Source: Palsa-506 sp963707065
GTDB taxonomy: Bacteria > Actinomycetota > Actinomycetes > Streptosporangiales > Streptosporangiaceae
Direction of reading: 5' to 3'
DNA length: 64,000 bases
NCBI GenBank assembly: GCA_963707065.1
Contig: CAVPPJ010000005.1
Span: forward strand, 248,001-312,000
Both the position numbers and the translations under genes were made by a program. The stretch's first letter is position 1. Each line of letters begins with the position of its first letter. Below the pieces are notes generated by a model. It searched no databases. It worked only from the letters and a program-made list of their open reading frames with translations, and was not told the DNA's origin. Positions 18,185 through 24,929 of this stretch are shown here, piece after piece.

Positions 18185-18488
18185 CGATGCTCCTCAGTAC
18201 TCGACCGTGCTCCCGCTTAGCCCCGACCGTGCTCCTGCCCAGTGGTGGCAGGCAGGAAACCGCACCCGAAGTAGCGGCCGGAGGCGCCTGCGCCATGGCC
18301 GAGGTAATCGGCGTGCTGCTACCGGAGCATCGCGACATACCCGCCGGCGTCCGATCGGGCGCAGTCATTCGGCCCGTTAGCTCAGCTACGGTGCCTGCGC
18401 ACTCGCCGGTTTAGACCGAGTCTGGCCCGTTGCGAACCCTGCTCCTCACGGGGCTGGTGTTCTGCGCGGGACTGACCCGGTAGCCCCA
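18185..18488. other. Intergenic region with a 12-bp direct repeat
   Basis: About 300 bases upstream of the muramidase gene and downstream of the DUF2786 gene. CGACCGTGCTCC occurs at 18202-18213 and 18224-18235, two helical turns apart, in what would be the 5' leader or promoter of the muramidase gene. Nothing else convincing is seen; a tRNA-like stretch near 18371 does not fold properly. Confidence 0.5.
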
Positions 18489-19250
18489 TCAGCTGGGCGC
18501 GCTGGTGAGGGACCGGCCCCGGCCGCCGGCCAGCTTGCTGCCGCCGATGTCGGCCCGCTGGCCCTCGGCGTAGCCGGCCCCGTAGCCGCTGCCGCTGTAG
18601 GTGATCCTGGCGTTGCGGGTCACCGGATAGGCCTGCTCGACATTGCGCCGGATCAGCTGGCTCCGGTCGGCAAGGACCAGGGCCGTCCGCGAGCCCGACG
18701 CGGTGCTCGGCGAGGTCGCCTGGCTGGTCGCCGCGTGCTCCGCCGCGCGGACCCGGGAGATTACGGCGGTCGCGAAACCGAGCAGCCAGCTGCGCCGCCA
18801 GGCTCGCGGGCTGCTGCTCCAGGCCGGCACCTGGGCGCCGACCAGACCGTGCCACATCTGGACGAGTACGGAGGTGTACAGCAGGTCCGTCCGCTCGATG
18901 TCCGATGCATAGCCGAACATGTGGATCCTGGTGCCCGGCCTCGTCCCGGTCAGCACGATGCACTGGCAGCGCAGTGCCGATCCGAGCCCGCACAGCAGGT
19001 GCGCCTTCACCCGCGCCCAGGGGTTGTCGATATCCAGGATGCGGTTATCCGGCTGGTCGGTCTCCGGCTGGTCGGCGGCGAGCAGTGCCCGGTCGATCCC
19101 GTACTTGGCCATCAGCTCCGCGGCCTTGGCCGTCAGGGCCTGGGCCTCGGGCGGCGTGACGCTCTCGTCCTCTGCCTTCGCGAGCAGCTTGCGAACGCGG
19201 TCCAGCAGCCTGCTCGGTGCCTCGGGGCTGACTGATGCCTGAGAAGTCAA
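18489..19250 (-). CDS. DUF2786 domain protein
   Basis: Function unknown. Residues about 14-52 match the DUF2786 helical segment (RVRKLLAKAEDESVTPPEAQ, then AKAAELMAKYGID). This is followed by an alpha/beta region with a CQCIVLTGTRPGTRIHMFGY stretch and a Trp-rich helix (RAWRRSWLLGFATAVISRV). The C-terminal YGAGYAEGQRADIGG segment is typical of the actinobacterial and phage versions of this family. The protein has no signal peptide or membrane helices. It stands alone on the minus strand between the muramidase gene and rpe. Confidence 0.85.
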   Translation of the reverse strand: MTSQASVSPEAPSRLLDRVRKLLAKAEDESVTPPEAQALTAKAAELMAKYGIDRALLAADQPETDQPDNRILDIDNPWARVKAHLLCGLGSALRCQCIVLTGTRPGTRIHMFGYASDIERTDLLYTSVLVQMWHGLVGAQVPAWSSSPRAWRRSWLLGFATAVISRVRAAEHAATSQATSPSTASGSRTALVLADRSQLIRRNVEQAYPVTRNARITYSGSGYGAGYAEGQRADIGGSKLAGGRGRSLTSAPS

Positions 19251-19392
19251 AGTCGCGGCCTCCTCGCCGGAGTGGGGATTCGAATACAGGATCGAACGCT
19301 ATCCCGGGGCAGTGACATTTCCCGGGCGCCAGCTCGCCGCTGCTGGGCCGGGCAGCCAGTCTCGCATGCCGGTCCCTACACTTGCCGGTGAG

Positions 19393-20106
19393 ATGACCAT
19401 GCAGATCGCGCCCAGCATTCTGGCCGCAGACTTCGCCAGGCTTGCCGACGAGGCCGCGGCGGTGGCCGACGTGGCCGACTGGCTCCATGTGGACGTCATG
19501 GACGGTCACTTCGTGCCGAATCTCACCATCGGGCTGCCGGTCGTCGAGGCGCTGCTCAAGCACGCGGAACTGCCGGTGGACTGTCACCTGATGATCGAGG
19601 ACCCCGACCGGTGGGCGCCGGGCTATGCCGAGGCCGGGGCACGGAACGTGACGATCCATGCCGAGGCGGCCAGCGGACCGGTGCGGACGCTGCGGGCGAT
19701 CAGGGCAGCGGGCGCCCGGGCCGGGCTCGGGATCAACCCGGCCACTCCGGTGGAGCCGTACGCCGACCTGCTGCCCGAGCTCGACATGCTGCTGCTGATG
19801 ACCGTCGAGCCCGGGTACGGCGGGCAGCCCTTCCTCGATCTGGTGCTGTCCAAGGTCCGCCGGGCCCGTGAGCTCGTCGCGGGCTACGGGACGGCGATCT
19901 GGCTGCAGGTGGACGGCGGCGTGAGCGAGGAGACGATCGGGCGCTGCGCCGAGGCGGGCGCGGACGTGTTCGTCGCGGGCTCCGCCGTCTACTCGGCCGA
20001 CGATCCGGCGGCGGCCGTCCGCACGCTCCGTGCACTAGCCGAGAGCAACGGCGCGACCGGCAGCACCGGCCCGGCGGCAGCGCCGGCGGGCCGGACTGAG
20101 CGCTAG
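19393..20106 (+). CDS. rpe: Ribulose-phosphate 3-epimerase
   Basis: Interconverts ribulose 5-phosphate and xylulose 5-phosphate in the pentose phosphate pathway. Family motifs are intact: IAPSILAADFARL at the start, LHVDVMDGHFVPNLTIG (metal and catalytic Asp), HLMIEDPDRW, MTVEPGYGGQPF, and VDGGVSEETI. The start is ATG 19393 or 19399; the second fits better with the GGTGAG site at 19387 and with the family N-terminus MQIAPSIL. A TACACT hexamer at 19377-19382 may be a -10 element. The last 20 residues are a Gly/Ala/Pro tail. Its TAG shares a CTAG palindrome with the stop of the opposing gene. Confidence 0.96.
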   Translation: MTMQIAPSILAADFARLADEAAAVADVADWLHVDVMDGHFVPNLTIGLPVVEALLKHAELPVDCHLMIEDPDRWAPGYAEAGARNVTIHAEAASGPVRTLRAIRAAGARAGLGINPATPVEPYADLLPELDMLLLMTVEPGYGGQPFLDLVLSKVRRARELVAGYGTAIWLQVDGGVSEETIGRCAEAGADVFVAGSAVYSADDPAAAVRTLRALAESNGATGSTGPAAAPAGRTER

Positions 20107-20744
20107 CCGGCGGTCCTGGCCTGCCGGCTGCGGGCGCGCATGCTGGCGACCAGGTCACGCGGGGCTTTCCCGGGGGAGCCCGCCATGTAGGGCGGCTGCG
20201 GATCGTACTCGATGCCCAGCTGGATGGACTGCGCCAGCTCCTTGCCGCCGATCCGCCCGGCGAGCCCCAGGGCCATGTCGATGCCCGCGGAGACTCCCGC
20301 GGCGGTGATGAACTTCCCGTCGATCACGACGCGCTGGCTGACCGGCGTCACGCCGAGCTCGGCCAGCTGGTCCAGGGCCAGCCAGTGCGAGGTGGCCCGG
20401 TGGCCGGCCAGCGGCCCGGCGGCGGCCAGGATGAGCGAACCCGTGCAGACCGAGGCCGTCCAGCTGCTCGCGGCGTCGGCCGCCCGCAGCCACTCGTGCA
20501 CCGCGCCGTCGGTCATCTGATCGTCGGCGCCGGGGCCGCCTGGCACCAGCACGATGTCAGGGTGCGGTACGTCGGCGAGCGCGGCGTCGGCAGTCAGCGC
20601 GAGCATCCCGGTATCGGCGCGCACTGGGCCCGGCCGCTCGGCCGCGAAGACCACGGTTGCCCCGGGCAGCCGGGCCAGCACCTCATAGGGCCCGACGGCG
20701 TCCAGCGCGGTGAGCCGGTCGTACAGCAGGATCGCGATCTGCAC
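20103..20744 (-). CDS. DJ-1/PfpI family protein, isonitrile hydratase-like
   Basis: Cytoplasmic class I glutamine amidotransferase-like fold. The nucleophile elbow SVCTGSLILAAAGPL (Cys near residue 100) and the following HRATSHW match isonitrile hydratase and related ThiJ/PfpI enzymes. VPGGPGADDQ forms the oxyanion loop. The 213-residue length is typical. It lies 57 nt downstream of a GlxA-type regulator on the same strand, a common pairing in which the regulator has the same fold as its target. The substrate cannot be assigned from sequence alone. Confidence 0.85.
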   Translation of the reverse strand: MQIAILLYDRLTALDAVGPYEVLARLPGATVVFAAERPGPVRADTGMLALTADAALADVPHPDIVLVPGGPGADDQMTDGAVHEWLRAADAASSWTASVCTGSLILAAAGPLAGHRATSHWLALDQLAELGVTPVSQRVVIDGKFITAAGVSAGIDMALGLAGRIGGKELAQSIQLGIEYDPQPPYMAGSPGKAPRDLVASMRARSRQARTAG

Positions 20745-20801
20745 GGGGGACTTCCTTTCCTGTGATGGCCAGGACTCTGCTGGCCGGGACCTTCCGGAAT
20801 G

Positions 20802-21761
20802 TCAGAACCGGTCGCGGTAGCCGGCCGGCGAGACGCCGAGCGCGCTGACGAAGGCGCGCCGCATCGCCTCCGCGGTCCGGTAGCCGCAGCGGCGGGCGAC
20901 CTGCCCGATCCCGTCGCCGGTGTCCTCCAGCCGCCGCCGCGCGGCCTCCAGCCGGACCCCGGCAACGTACTTGCCGGGCGTCATGCCGGTCTCGGCGGCG
21001 AAGGTACGGGCGAACTGCCGGGGAGACAGCCCGGCCCGGCTGGCGAGGCTGCCGACGGACAGGTCCGCGGCCGGCCGCTCGGTGATCCATTGCTGCACAT
21101 CGCGCAGCGGCTGCCGCTGCGCCACCTGCGCCCGCAGCTGCGCGCTGAACTGGGCCTGGCTGCCGGGGCGCCGCAGGAACACGACCAGGTGCCTGGCCAC
21201 GGTCAGCGCCGCGTCCCGGCCGAGGTCCTCCTCGACGAGCGCCAGGGCGAGATCGATCCCGGCCGTCACCCCGGCCGAGGTCACGATGTTGCCGTCCCTG
21301 ATGTAGATCGGCTCCGGGTCGACCGTCACCTCGGGAAAGCGCCGCGCCAGCGCATCGCTGGCTGACCAGTGGGTCGTCACCCGCCGGCCCGCCAGCAGGC
21401 CGGCCTCGGCGAGCAGGAAGGCCCCGGTGCAGACAGAGGTGATACGAGCCATCTCCGTTGCATGCCTGCGCAGCCAGCTGATCAGCTCAGGTTCCGGATC
21501 CAGGGTTCCCTCCCCGCCCGGCACGACGAGTGTGTGCGCCGCCCGCACAGTCCGCAGGTCGGTGCCGGGAACGATGGTGAGCCCACTGGAGGTGCGAACC
21601 GGCAGGCCGCCGAGACTGGCAACCTGCACCTGATAGCCGGGCAGGCCCGTCCCGCGGGCCGCCGCGTAGCGGCCGGCCCCGGTGAACACCTCCAGCGGCC
21701 CGGTCACGTCGAGGCTCTGCACGCCGTCGAACGCGGCGATCAGGACGGTGCGGGTGAGCAT
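20802..21761 (-). CDS. GlxA-type AraC family transcriptional regulator
   Basis: Residues 1-190 are a DJ-1/PfpI-like sensor domain (VLIAAFDGVQSLDVTGPLEV, with VCTGAFLLAEAGLL at the elbow). The last 100 residues are an AraC-type double helix-turn-helix (SVGSLASRAGLSPRQFARTF, then VARRCGYRTAEAMRRAF). The open frame runs 64 codons further upstream, but the ATG at 21761 has GGGAG just before it and gives the usual start MLTRTVLIAAFDG, so it is preferred. Likely controls itself and the downstream isonitrile hydratase-like gene. Confidence 0.9.
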   Translation of the reverse strand: MLTRTVLIAAFDGVQSLDVTGPLEVFTGAGRYAAARGTGLPGYQVQVASLGGLPVRTSSGLTIVPGTDLRTVRAAHTLVVPGGEGTLDPEPELISWLRRHATEMARITSVCTGAFLLAEAGLLAGRRVTTHWSASDALARRFPEVTVDPEPIYIRDGNIVTSAGVTAGIDLALALVEEDLGRDAALTVARHLVVFLRRPGSQAQFSAQLRAQVAQRQPLRDVQQWITERPAADLSVGSLASRAGLSPRQFARTFAAETGMTPGKYVAGVRLEAARRRLEDTGDGIGQVARRCGYRTAEAMRRAFVSALGVSPAGYRDRF

Positions 21762-21886
21762 GCTCCCATCGTCGGTGCTGCCGGTTATGACGGCAATGAC
21801 GTTAATCCCACTTTTCCTGCCATTCGCGGGCCGCCGGGCGCAGGCCTGGGCAGTCGCCCGGATCAGCGAGAATCTTGACAACGTCT

Positions 21887-21912
21887 TGTCGATCCGGGCC
21901 CGGCCGTTCGTC
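21887..21912 (+). promoter_or_regulatory. Candidate ECF42-type promoter
   Basis: TGTCGA (21887-21892) and CGTC (21909-21912) are separated by 16 bp and lie 65 bp before the DGPF gene start. From memory of work on ECF42 sigma factors, their target promoters have TGTCGA at -35 and CGA/TC at -10, usually in front of DGPF genes. A consensus-like TTGACA at 21875-21880 sits immediately upstream. Not tested. Confidence 0.45.
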
Positions 21913-21976
21913 GTAGAAGTACGGGCCGGAGCCGCCAGCGCCCGGTCCGGCACCGAGAGACTGCGAAGGAGATGGC

Positions 21977-22324
21977 ATGACCCAGTACGTGATCCTCATC
22001 TACGAGAACGAGAGCTCATACGCGGATGCGTCGCAAGAGGTGTGGCAGACCGCGATGGAGGCGCACGGGCGCTTCGCGGAGCAGGTCGGCGAGAAGGGCG
22101 GGAAGATCCTGGGCGGCGAGGCCCTCCAGCCCACTCCCACCGCCACGTCGATCCGCGGCGACGTCGTCACCGACGGCCCGTTCGCCGAGACCAAGGAGGC
22201 GCTCGGCGGCTTCTACCTGATCGAGGCCCGTGACCTGGACCACGCCCTGGACATCGCCAAGCTCTGCCCGGCGCCGTATGGCGGCGTCGAGGTGCGTCCG
22301 GTGATGGACACCTCCGGCGGCTGA
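21977..22324 (+). CDS. YCII-related (DGPF domain) protein
   Basis: Small 115-residue dimeric alpha/beta-barrel family protein. The diagnostic motif VTDGPFAETKEALGGFYLIE lies at about residues 55-75. The ATG start has AAGGAGA 7 nt upstream. Its gene ends 11 nt before an ECF sigma factor with a long C-terminal extension, the arrangement typical of ECF42 systems, in which DGPF proteins are regulated partners. The biochemical function of the family is not settled. Confidence 0.9.
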   Translation: MTQYVILIYENESSYADASQEVWQTAMEAHGRFAEQVGEKGGKILGGEALQPTPTATSIRGDVVTDGPFAETKEALGGFYLIEARDLDHALDIAKLCPAPYGGVEVRPVMDTSGG

Positions 22325-22335
22325 GTCCTGCTGTC

Positions 22336-23718
22336 GTGACCGGCATGGCCGCGGGCGGGGATGCCGCAGGCGGGGACGCCGTGGCCGGCCCGGCCACGGC
22401 GGGTAAAGCCGTGGTGGCCAATGTCGTTGCCGACGCCGTTGCCGACGCGCACCGTCGCGAGTGGGCCTTCGTGCTCGCCGCGACGGCGCGCGTCGCGCGC
22501 GATATCGACCTCGCCGAGGAATGCGTTCAGGACGCCTACGTGGCCGCGCTGGACGCCTGGTCGAGGCAGGGCATCCCGCGTAACCCCGGTGCCTGGCTGA
22601 CCACGACAGCCCGGCACCGGGCGCTCGACATGCTGCGCCGCGACCGGACACTGCGCTCGAAGCTTCCGCTGCTGATCGAGCCTGACTCGCCGTCGGCCGG
22701 AGGCGCGCTGACCGGTCCGGGCGGCGAGGCCGGGACGGGCGGCGAGGTCCGTGCAGGCGGCCAGGCGGAGGATGACGTGATCGCCGACGACCGGCTCCGG
22801 CTCGTCTTCACCTGCTGCCATCCGGCCCTGGCCAGGGAGGCGCAGGTGGCGCTGACCCTGCGGCTGGTCTGCGGCCTGACGACGGCCGAGATCGCCCAGG
22901 CCTTCCTGGTGTCCGAGCCGACCATGGCTGCCCGGGTGACCCGGGCCAAGAAGAAGATCTCCGCCGCCCGCATCACCTACCGGGTGCCCGCCGCCGCGGA
23001 GCTGCCGGACCGGCTGGATGCCGTGCTCACGGTCGTCCACCTGCTGTACACCACCGGCCACACGGCCCCGGCGGGGGAGAACCTCGTCCGCGCCGACCTG
23101 GTGGACCGCGCCATCGGGCTGGCCCGCATGATCGGCGCGCTTATGCCGGACGAGCGGGAGGTACGCGGGCTGCTGGCGCTGCTCCTGCTGACCGACGCGC
23201 GCCGGGCCACCCGCGCCGATGCGGACGGCCGGCTGCTGCTGCTTGAGGAGCAGGACCGCTCCCGGTGGGATCGCGCGGCGATCGACGAGGGCGCCGCGCT
23301 GGTGCCCGGTGCGCTGCGCGGCGGCTGCCCCGGGCGGTTCGCGCTGCAGGCCGCGATCGCCGCGCTGCACGCCGAGGCGCCCAGCTACGGCCAGACCGAC
23401 TGGCCGCAGCTGCTCCAGCTGTACGGGGAGCTGCTGCGCGCCTGGCCCTCGCCGGTGGTCGCGCTGAACCGCGCCGTCGTCCTGGCCATGGCCGACGGGC
23501 CGGAACCGGCGCTGGCCGAGATCCGCGAGCTTGAGCTGGACGGGCGGCTGGCCGGCTACCGCTACCTTCCGGCGGCCAAGGCGGACCTGCTGCGCCGCCT
23601 CGGCCGCCGCGGCGAGGCAGTATGCGCCTACCAGGCGGCGCTGGAGCTGACTGACAACTCCGCCGAGCGTGACTTCCTCACCCGCCGGATAGCCGAAGTC
23701 TCCGCGCCGCCGGGATGA
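22336..23718 (+). CDS. ECF42-type RNA polymerase sigma factor with C-terminal TPR-like extension
   Basis: Residues 25-100 hold sigma region 2 (DIDLAEECVQDAYVAALDAW, then NPGAWLTTTARHRALDMLRR). Residues 150-215 hold region 4 (LTLRLVCGLTTAEIAQAFLV). The remaining 200 or so residues (PAGENLVRADLVDRAIGLAR to ADLLRRLGRRGEAVCAYQAA) form the helical extension that sets ECF42 apart from classical ECF factors, with no anti-sigma gene nearby. The start is GTG 22336, or ATG 22345 in frame; neither has a strong ribosome site, so coupling to the DGPF gene 11 nt upstream is likely. Regions 2 and 4 are joined by a Gly-rich linker. Confidence 0.9.
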   Translation: MTGMAAGGDAAGGDAVAGPATAGKAVVANVVADAVADAHRREWAFVLAATARVARDIDLAEECVQDAYVAALDAWSRQGIPRNPGAWLTTTARHRALDMLRRDRTLRSKLPLLIEPDSPSAGGALTGPGGEAGTGGEVRAGGQAEDDVIADDRLRLVFTCCHPALAREAQVALTLRLVCGLTTAEIAQAFLVSEPTMAARVTRAKKKISAARITYRVPAAAELPDRLDAVLTVVHLLYTTGHTAPAGENLVRADLVDRAIGLARMIGALMPDEREVRGLLALLLLTDARRATRADADGRLLLLEEQDRSRWDRAAIDEGAALVPGALRGGCPGRFALQAAIAALHAEAPSYGQTDWPQLLQLYGELLRAWPSPVVALNRAVVLAMADGPEPALAEIRELELDGRLAGYRYLPAAKADLLRRLGRRGEAVCAYQAALELTDNSAERDFLTRRIAEVSAPPG

Positions 23719-23724
23719 GAGATA

Positions 23725-23855
23725 CCGCCGGGGCCAGCAGTGCCGCCGGGGCGAGAGGTGTTGCTAGGGCCAGCGGTGCCGCCGGGGCCAGCGGCGTCGC
23801 CGGGATAAGAGGCGCCGCCGGGATAAGAGGTGCCGCCGGGATGAGCCCGCTGCTG
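23725..23855. repeat. Degenerate 15-18 bp tandem repeats after the ECF gene
   Basis: Repeated GCCGCCGGGGCCAGCGGT and GCCGCCGGGATAAGAGGT units fill most of the space between the sigma factor stop and the riboflavin operon leader. Frames through it on either strand give only low-complexity Pro/Gly/Ala sequence, so I treat it as non-coding. Bases 23856-23986 hold nothing I can support. Confidence 0.65.
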
Positions 23856-23986
23856 GCGTGACCAGCGCCGCCGGGGCCGGCCCTGCGGCCCCGTGCCCGG
23901 GGTGAGCCTGGCAGGCCAGTCGGCCGGGCTGAGTGGCGCAATAGCGGCGGAATAGCAGCCGTGGCAGACTGGTTCCTGCAAACAAC

Positions 23987-24113
23987 GCGTGCTCCGGGGT
24001 CGGTGTAACTCCGAGCCGGCGGTGATAGTCCGCGACCCGGCCGATGCCATCGGCCGGCTGATCCGGTGGAATTCCGGGACCGACGGTGAAAGTCCGGATG
24101 GGAGGAAGCACGC
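23987..24113 (+). ncRNA. FMN riboswitch (RFN element)
   Basis: Matches the conserved RFN consensus in order: CCGGGGTCGGTGTAACTCCG, GCCGGCGGTGATAGTCCGCG, GATCCGGTGGAATTCCGG, GACCGACGGTGAAAGTCCGG, then ATGGGAGGAAGCACGC. The closing stem P1 pairs GCGTGC (23987-23992) with GCACGC (24108-24113). It lies about 95 nt upstream of ribE and should repress the riboflavin genes when FMN is plentiful. Confidence 0.96.
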
Positions 24114-24114
24114 G

Positions 24115-24147
24115 CACGGCGCGGCCCGCGAGGGCCTGTCCGCCGTG
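24115..24147 (+). promoter_or_regulatory. Hairpin directly after the FMN riboswitch (expression platform)
   Basis: CACGGCG (24115-24121) pairs with CGCCGTG (24141-24147), and inside it GGCCC (24123-24127) pairs with GGGCC (24132-24136) around a GCGA tetraloop. It begins one base after the riboswitch P1 stem and has no T-run. It may act as an attenuator or help hide the GAGGAGGA ribosome site at 24196-24203. Confidence 0.55.
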
Positions 24148-24207
24148 CCTGCGCATCTTTGCGTCCCCGGAGCCTGCGTCAGAACTGGCAGCTCCGAGGA
24201 GGACGCG

Positions 24208-24929
24208 GTGTTCACCGGAATCGTGGAAGAGCTCGGCGAGGTCGTCGTGCTGGAAAGGCTCGGTGACGCCGCCAGGCTCACCGTGCGCGGCCCGGGGGTA
24301 ACGGCCAGCGCCGCGACCGGTGACTCGATCGCGGTCAACGGCGTCTGCCTGACGGTCACCGCCATGTCCGGTGGCACGTTCACCGCCGACGTGATGGGGG
24401 AGACCCTCAGCCGGTCCGGGCTCGGCGAGCTCGGACCCGGGGCGGTGGTGAACCTGGAGCGGTCGCTGCGGCTGGACGGCCGCCTCGGCGGGCACCTCGT
24501 GCAGGGCCATGTCGACGGCACGGGCACGATCACCGGCCGCAGGCCGGCGGCGCACTGGGACGTCGTCCGGATCAGCATGCCGCCAGGGCTGCTGCGCTAT
24601 GTCGTCGAAAAAGGCTCGGTGGCGGTGGACGGGATCAGCCTGACCGTCTCGGCGGCCAGCAGCGGCCCTGCCCAGCCGGGCGGCCCTGCCCAGCCGGGCG
24701 GCCCTGCCCAGCCGGGCGGCCCTGCAGCCCTGCCCAGCCCGGCGAGCCTGCCCAGCCCGGCGAGCCTGCCCAGCCCGGCGAGCCGGGGTGGATCGAGGTC
24801 AGCTTGATTCCCGAGACGCTGGCGCGGACCACGCTCGGCCGCAAGCAGGCCGGCGAGACTGTGAACCTGGAGGTCGACATGATCGCCAAATACGTCGAGA
24901 AGCTGCTCGGCGCCGGGGCCAGGTCATGA
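24208..24929 (+). pseudogene. ribE: Riboflavin synthase alpha subunit, split by a frameshift inside a tandem repeat
   Basis: Converts two 6,7-dimethyl-8-ribityllumazines to riboflavin. The GTG at 24208 with GAGGAGGA upstream gives the family start FTGIVEELGEV. Two lumazine-binding repeats are visible (GDSIAVNGVCLTV near residue 40, and GSVAVDGISLTVSAAS near 140). Then an 18-nt repeat array (24664-24783) adds GGPAQP units, and the frame is lost within it. The true C-terminus (GWIEVSLIPETLARTTLG to EKLLGAGARS) is read in another frame to the stop at 24929. One base added between about 24718 and 24735 restores a 240-residue protein. The stop overlaps ribBA (ATGA). Confidence 0.9.
24664..24783 (+). 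repeat. 18-nt tandem repeats inside ribE
   Basis: Three copies of GGCCCTGCCCAGCCGGGC (24664-24717), a 12-nt junction, then three copies of the variant CTGCCCAGCCCGGCGAGC (24730-24783). The first set reads GGPAQP and the second GEPAQP when frame is corrected. The frameshift lies at the junction, and the array sits in the second lumazine-binding half of riboflavin synthase. Confidence 0.9.

Noticed and set aside
18185..18420. Possible c-di-AMP (ydaO) riboswitch upstream of the muramidase gene.
   Set aside because: A few GGGTA- and GCTAA-like fragments occur, but the ordered consensus blocks are missing.
18371..18440. A stretch starting GGCCCGTTAGCTCAG looks like the 5' half of a tRNA.
   Set aside because: No acceptor stem pairing, the D-arm lacks its closing half, and the T-loop consensus is not found at the right distance.
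23725..24578. 316-residue minus-strand frame across the repeats and riboswitch.
   Set aside because: It is low-complexity, runs antisense through the FMN riboswitch and ribE, and has no motifs.
24788..24925. Longer ribBA start at 24788.
   Set aside because: Those codons are the ribE C-terminus in another frame; the ATG at 24926 overlaps the ribE stop and fits the family N-terminus.
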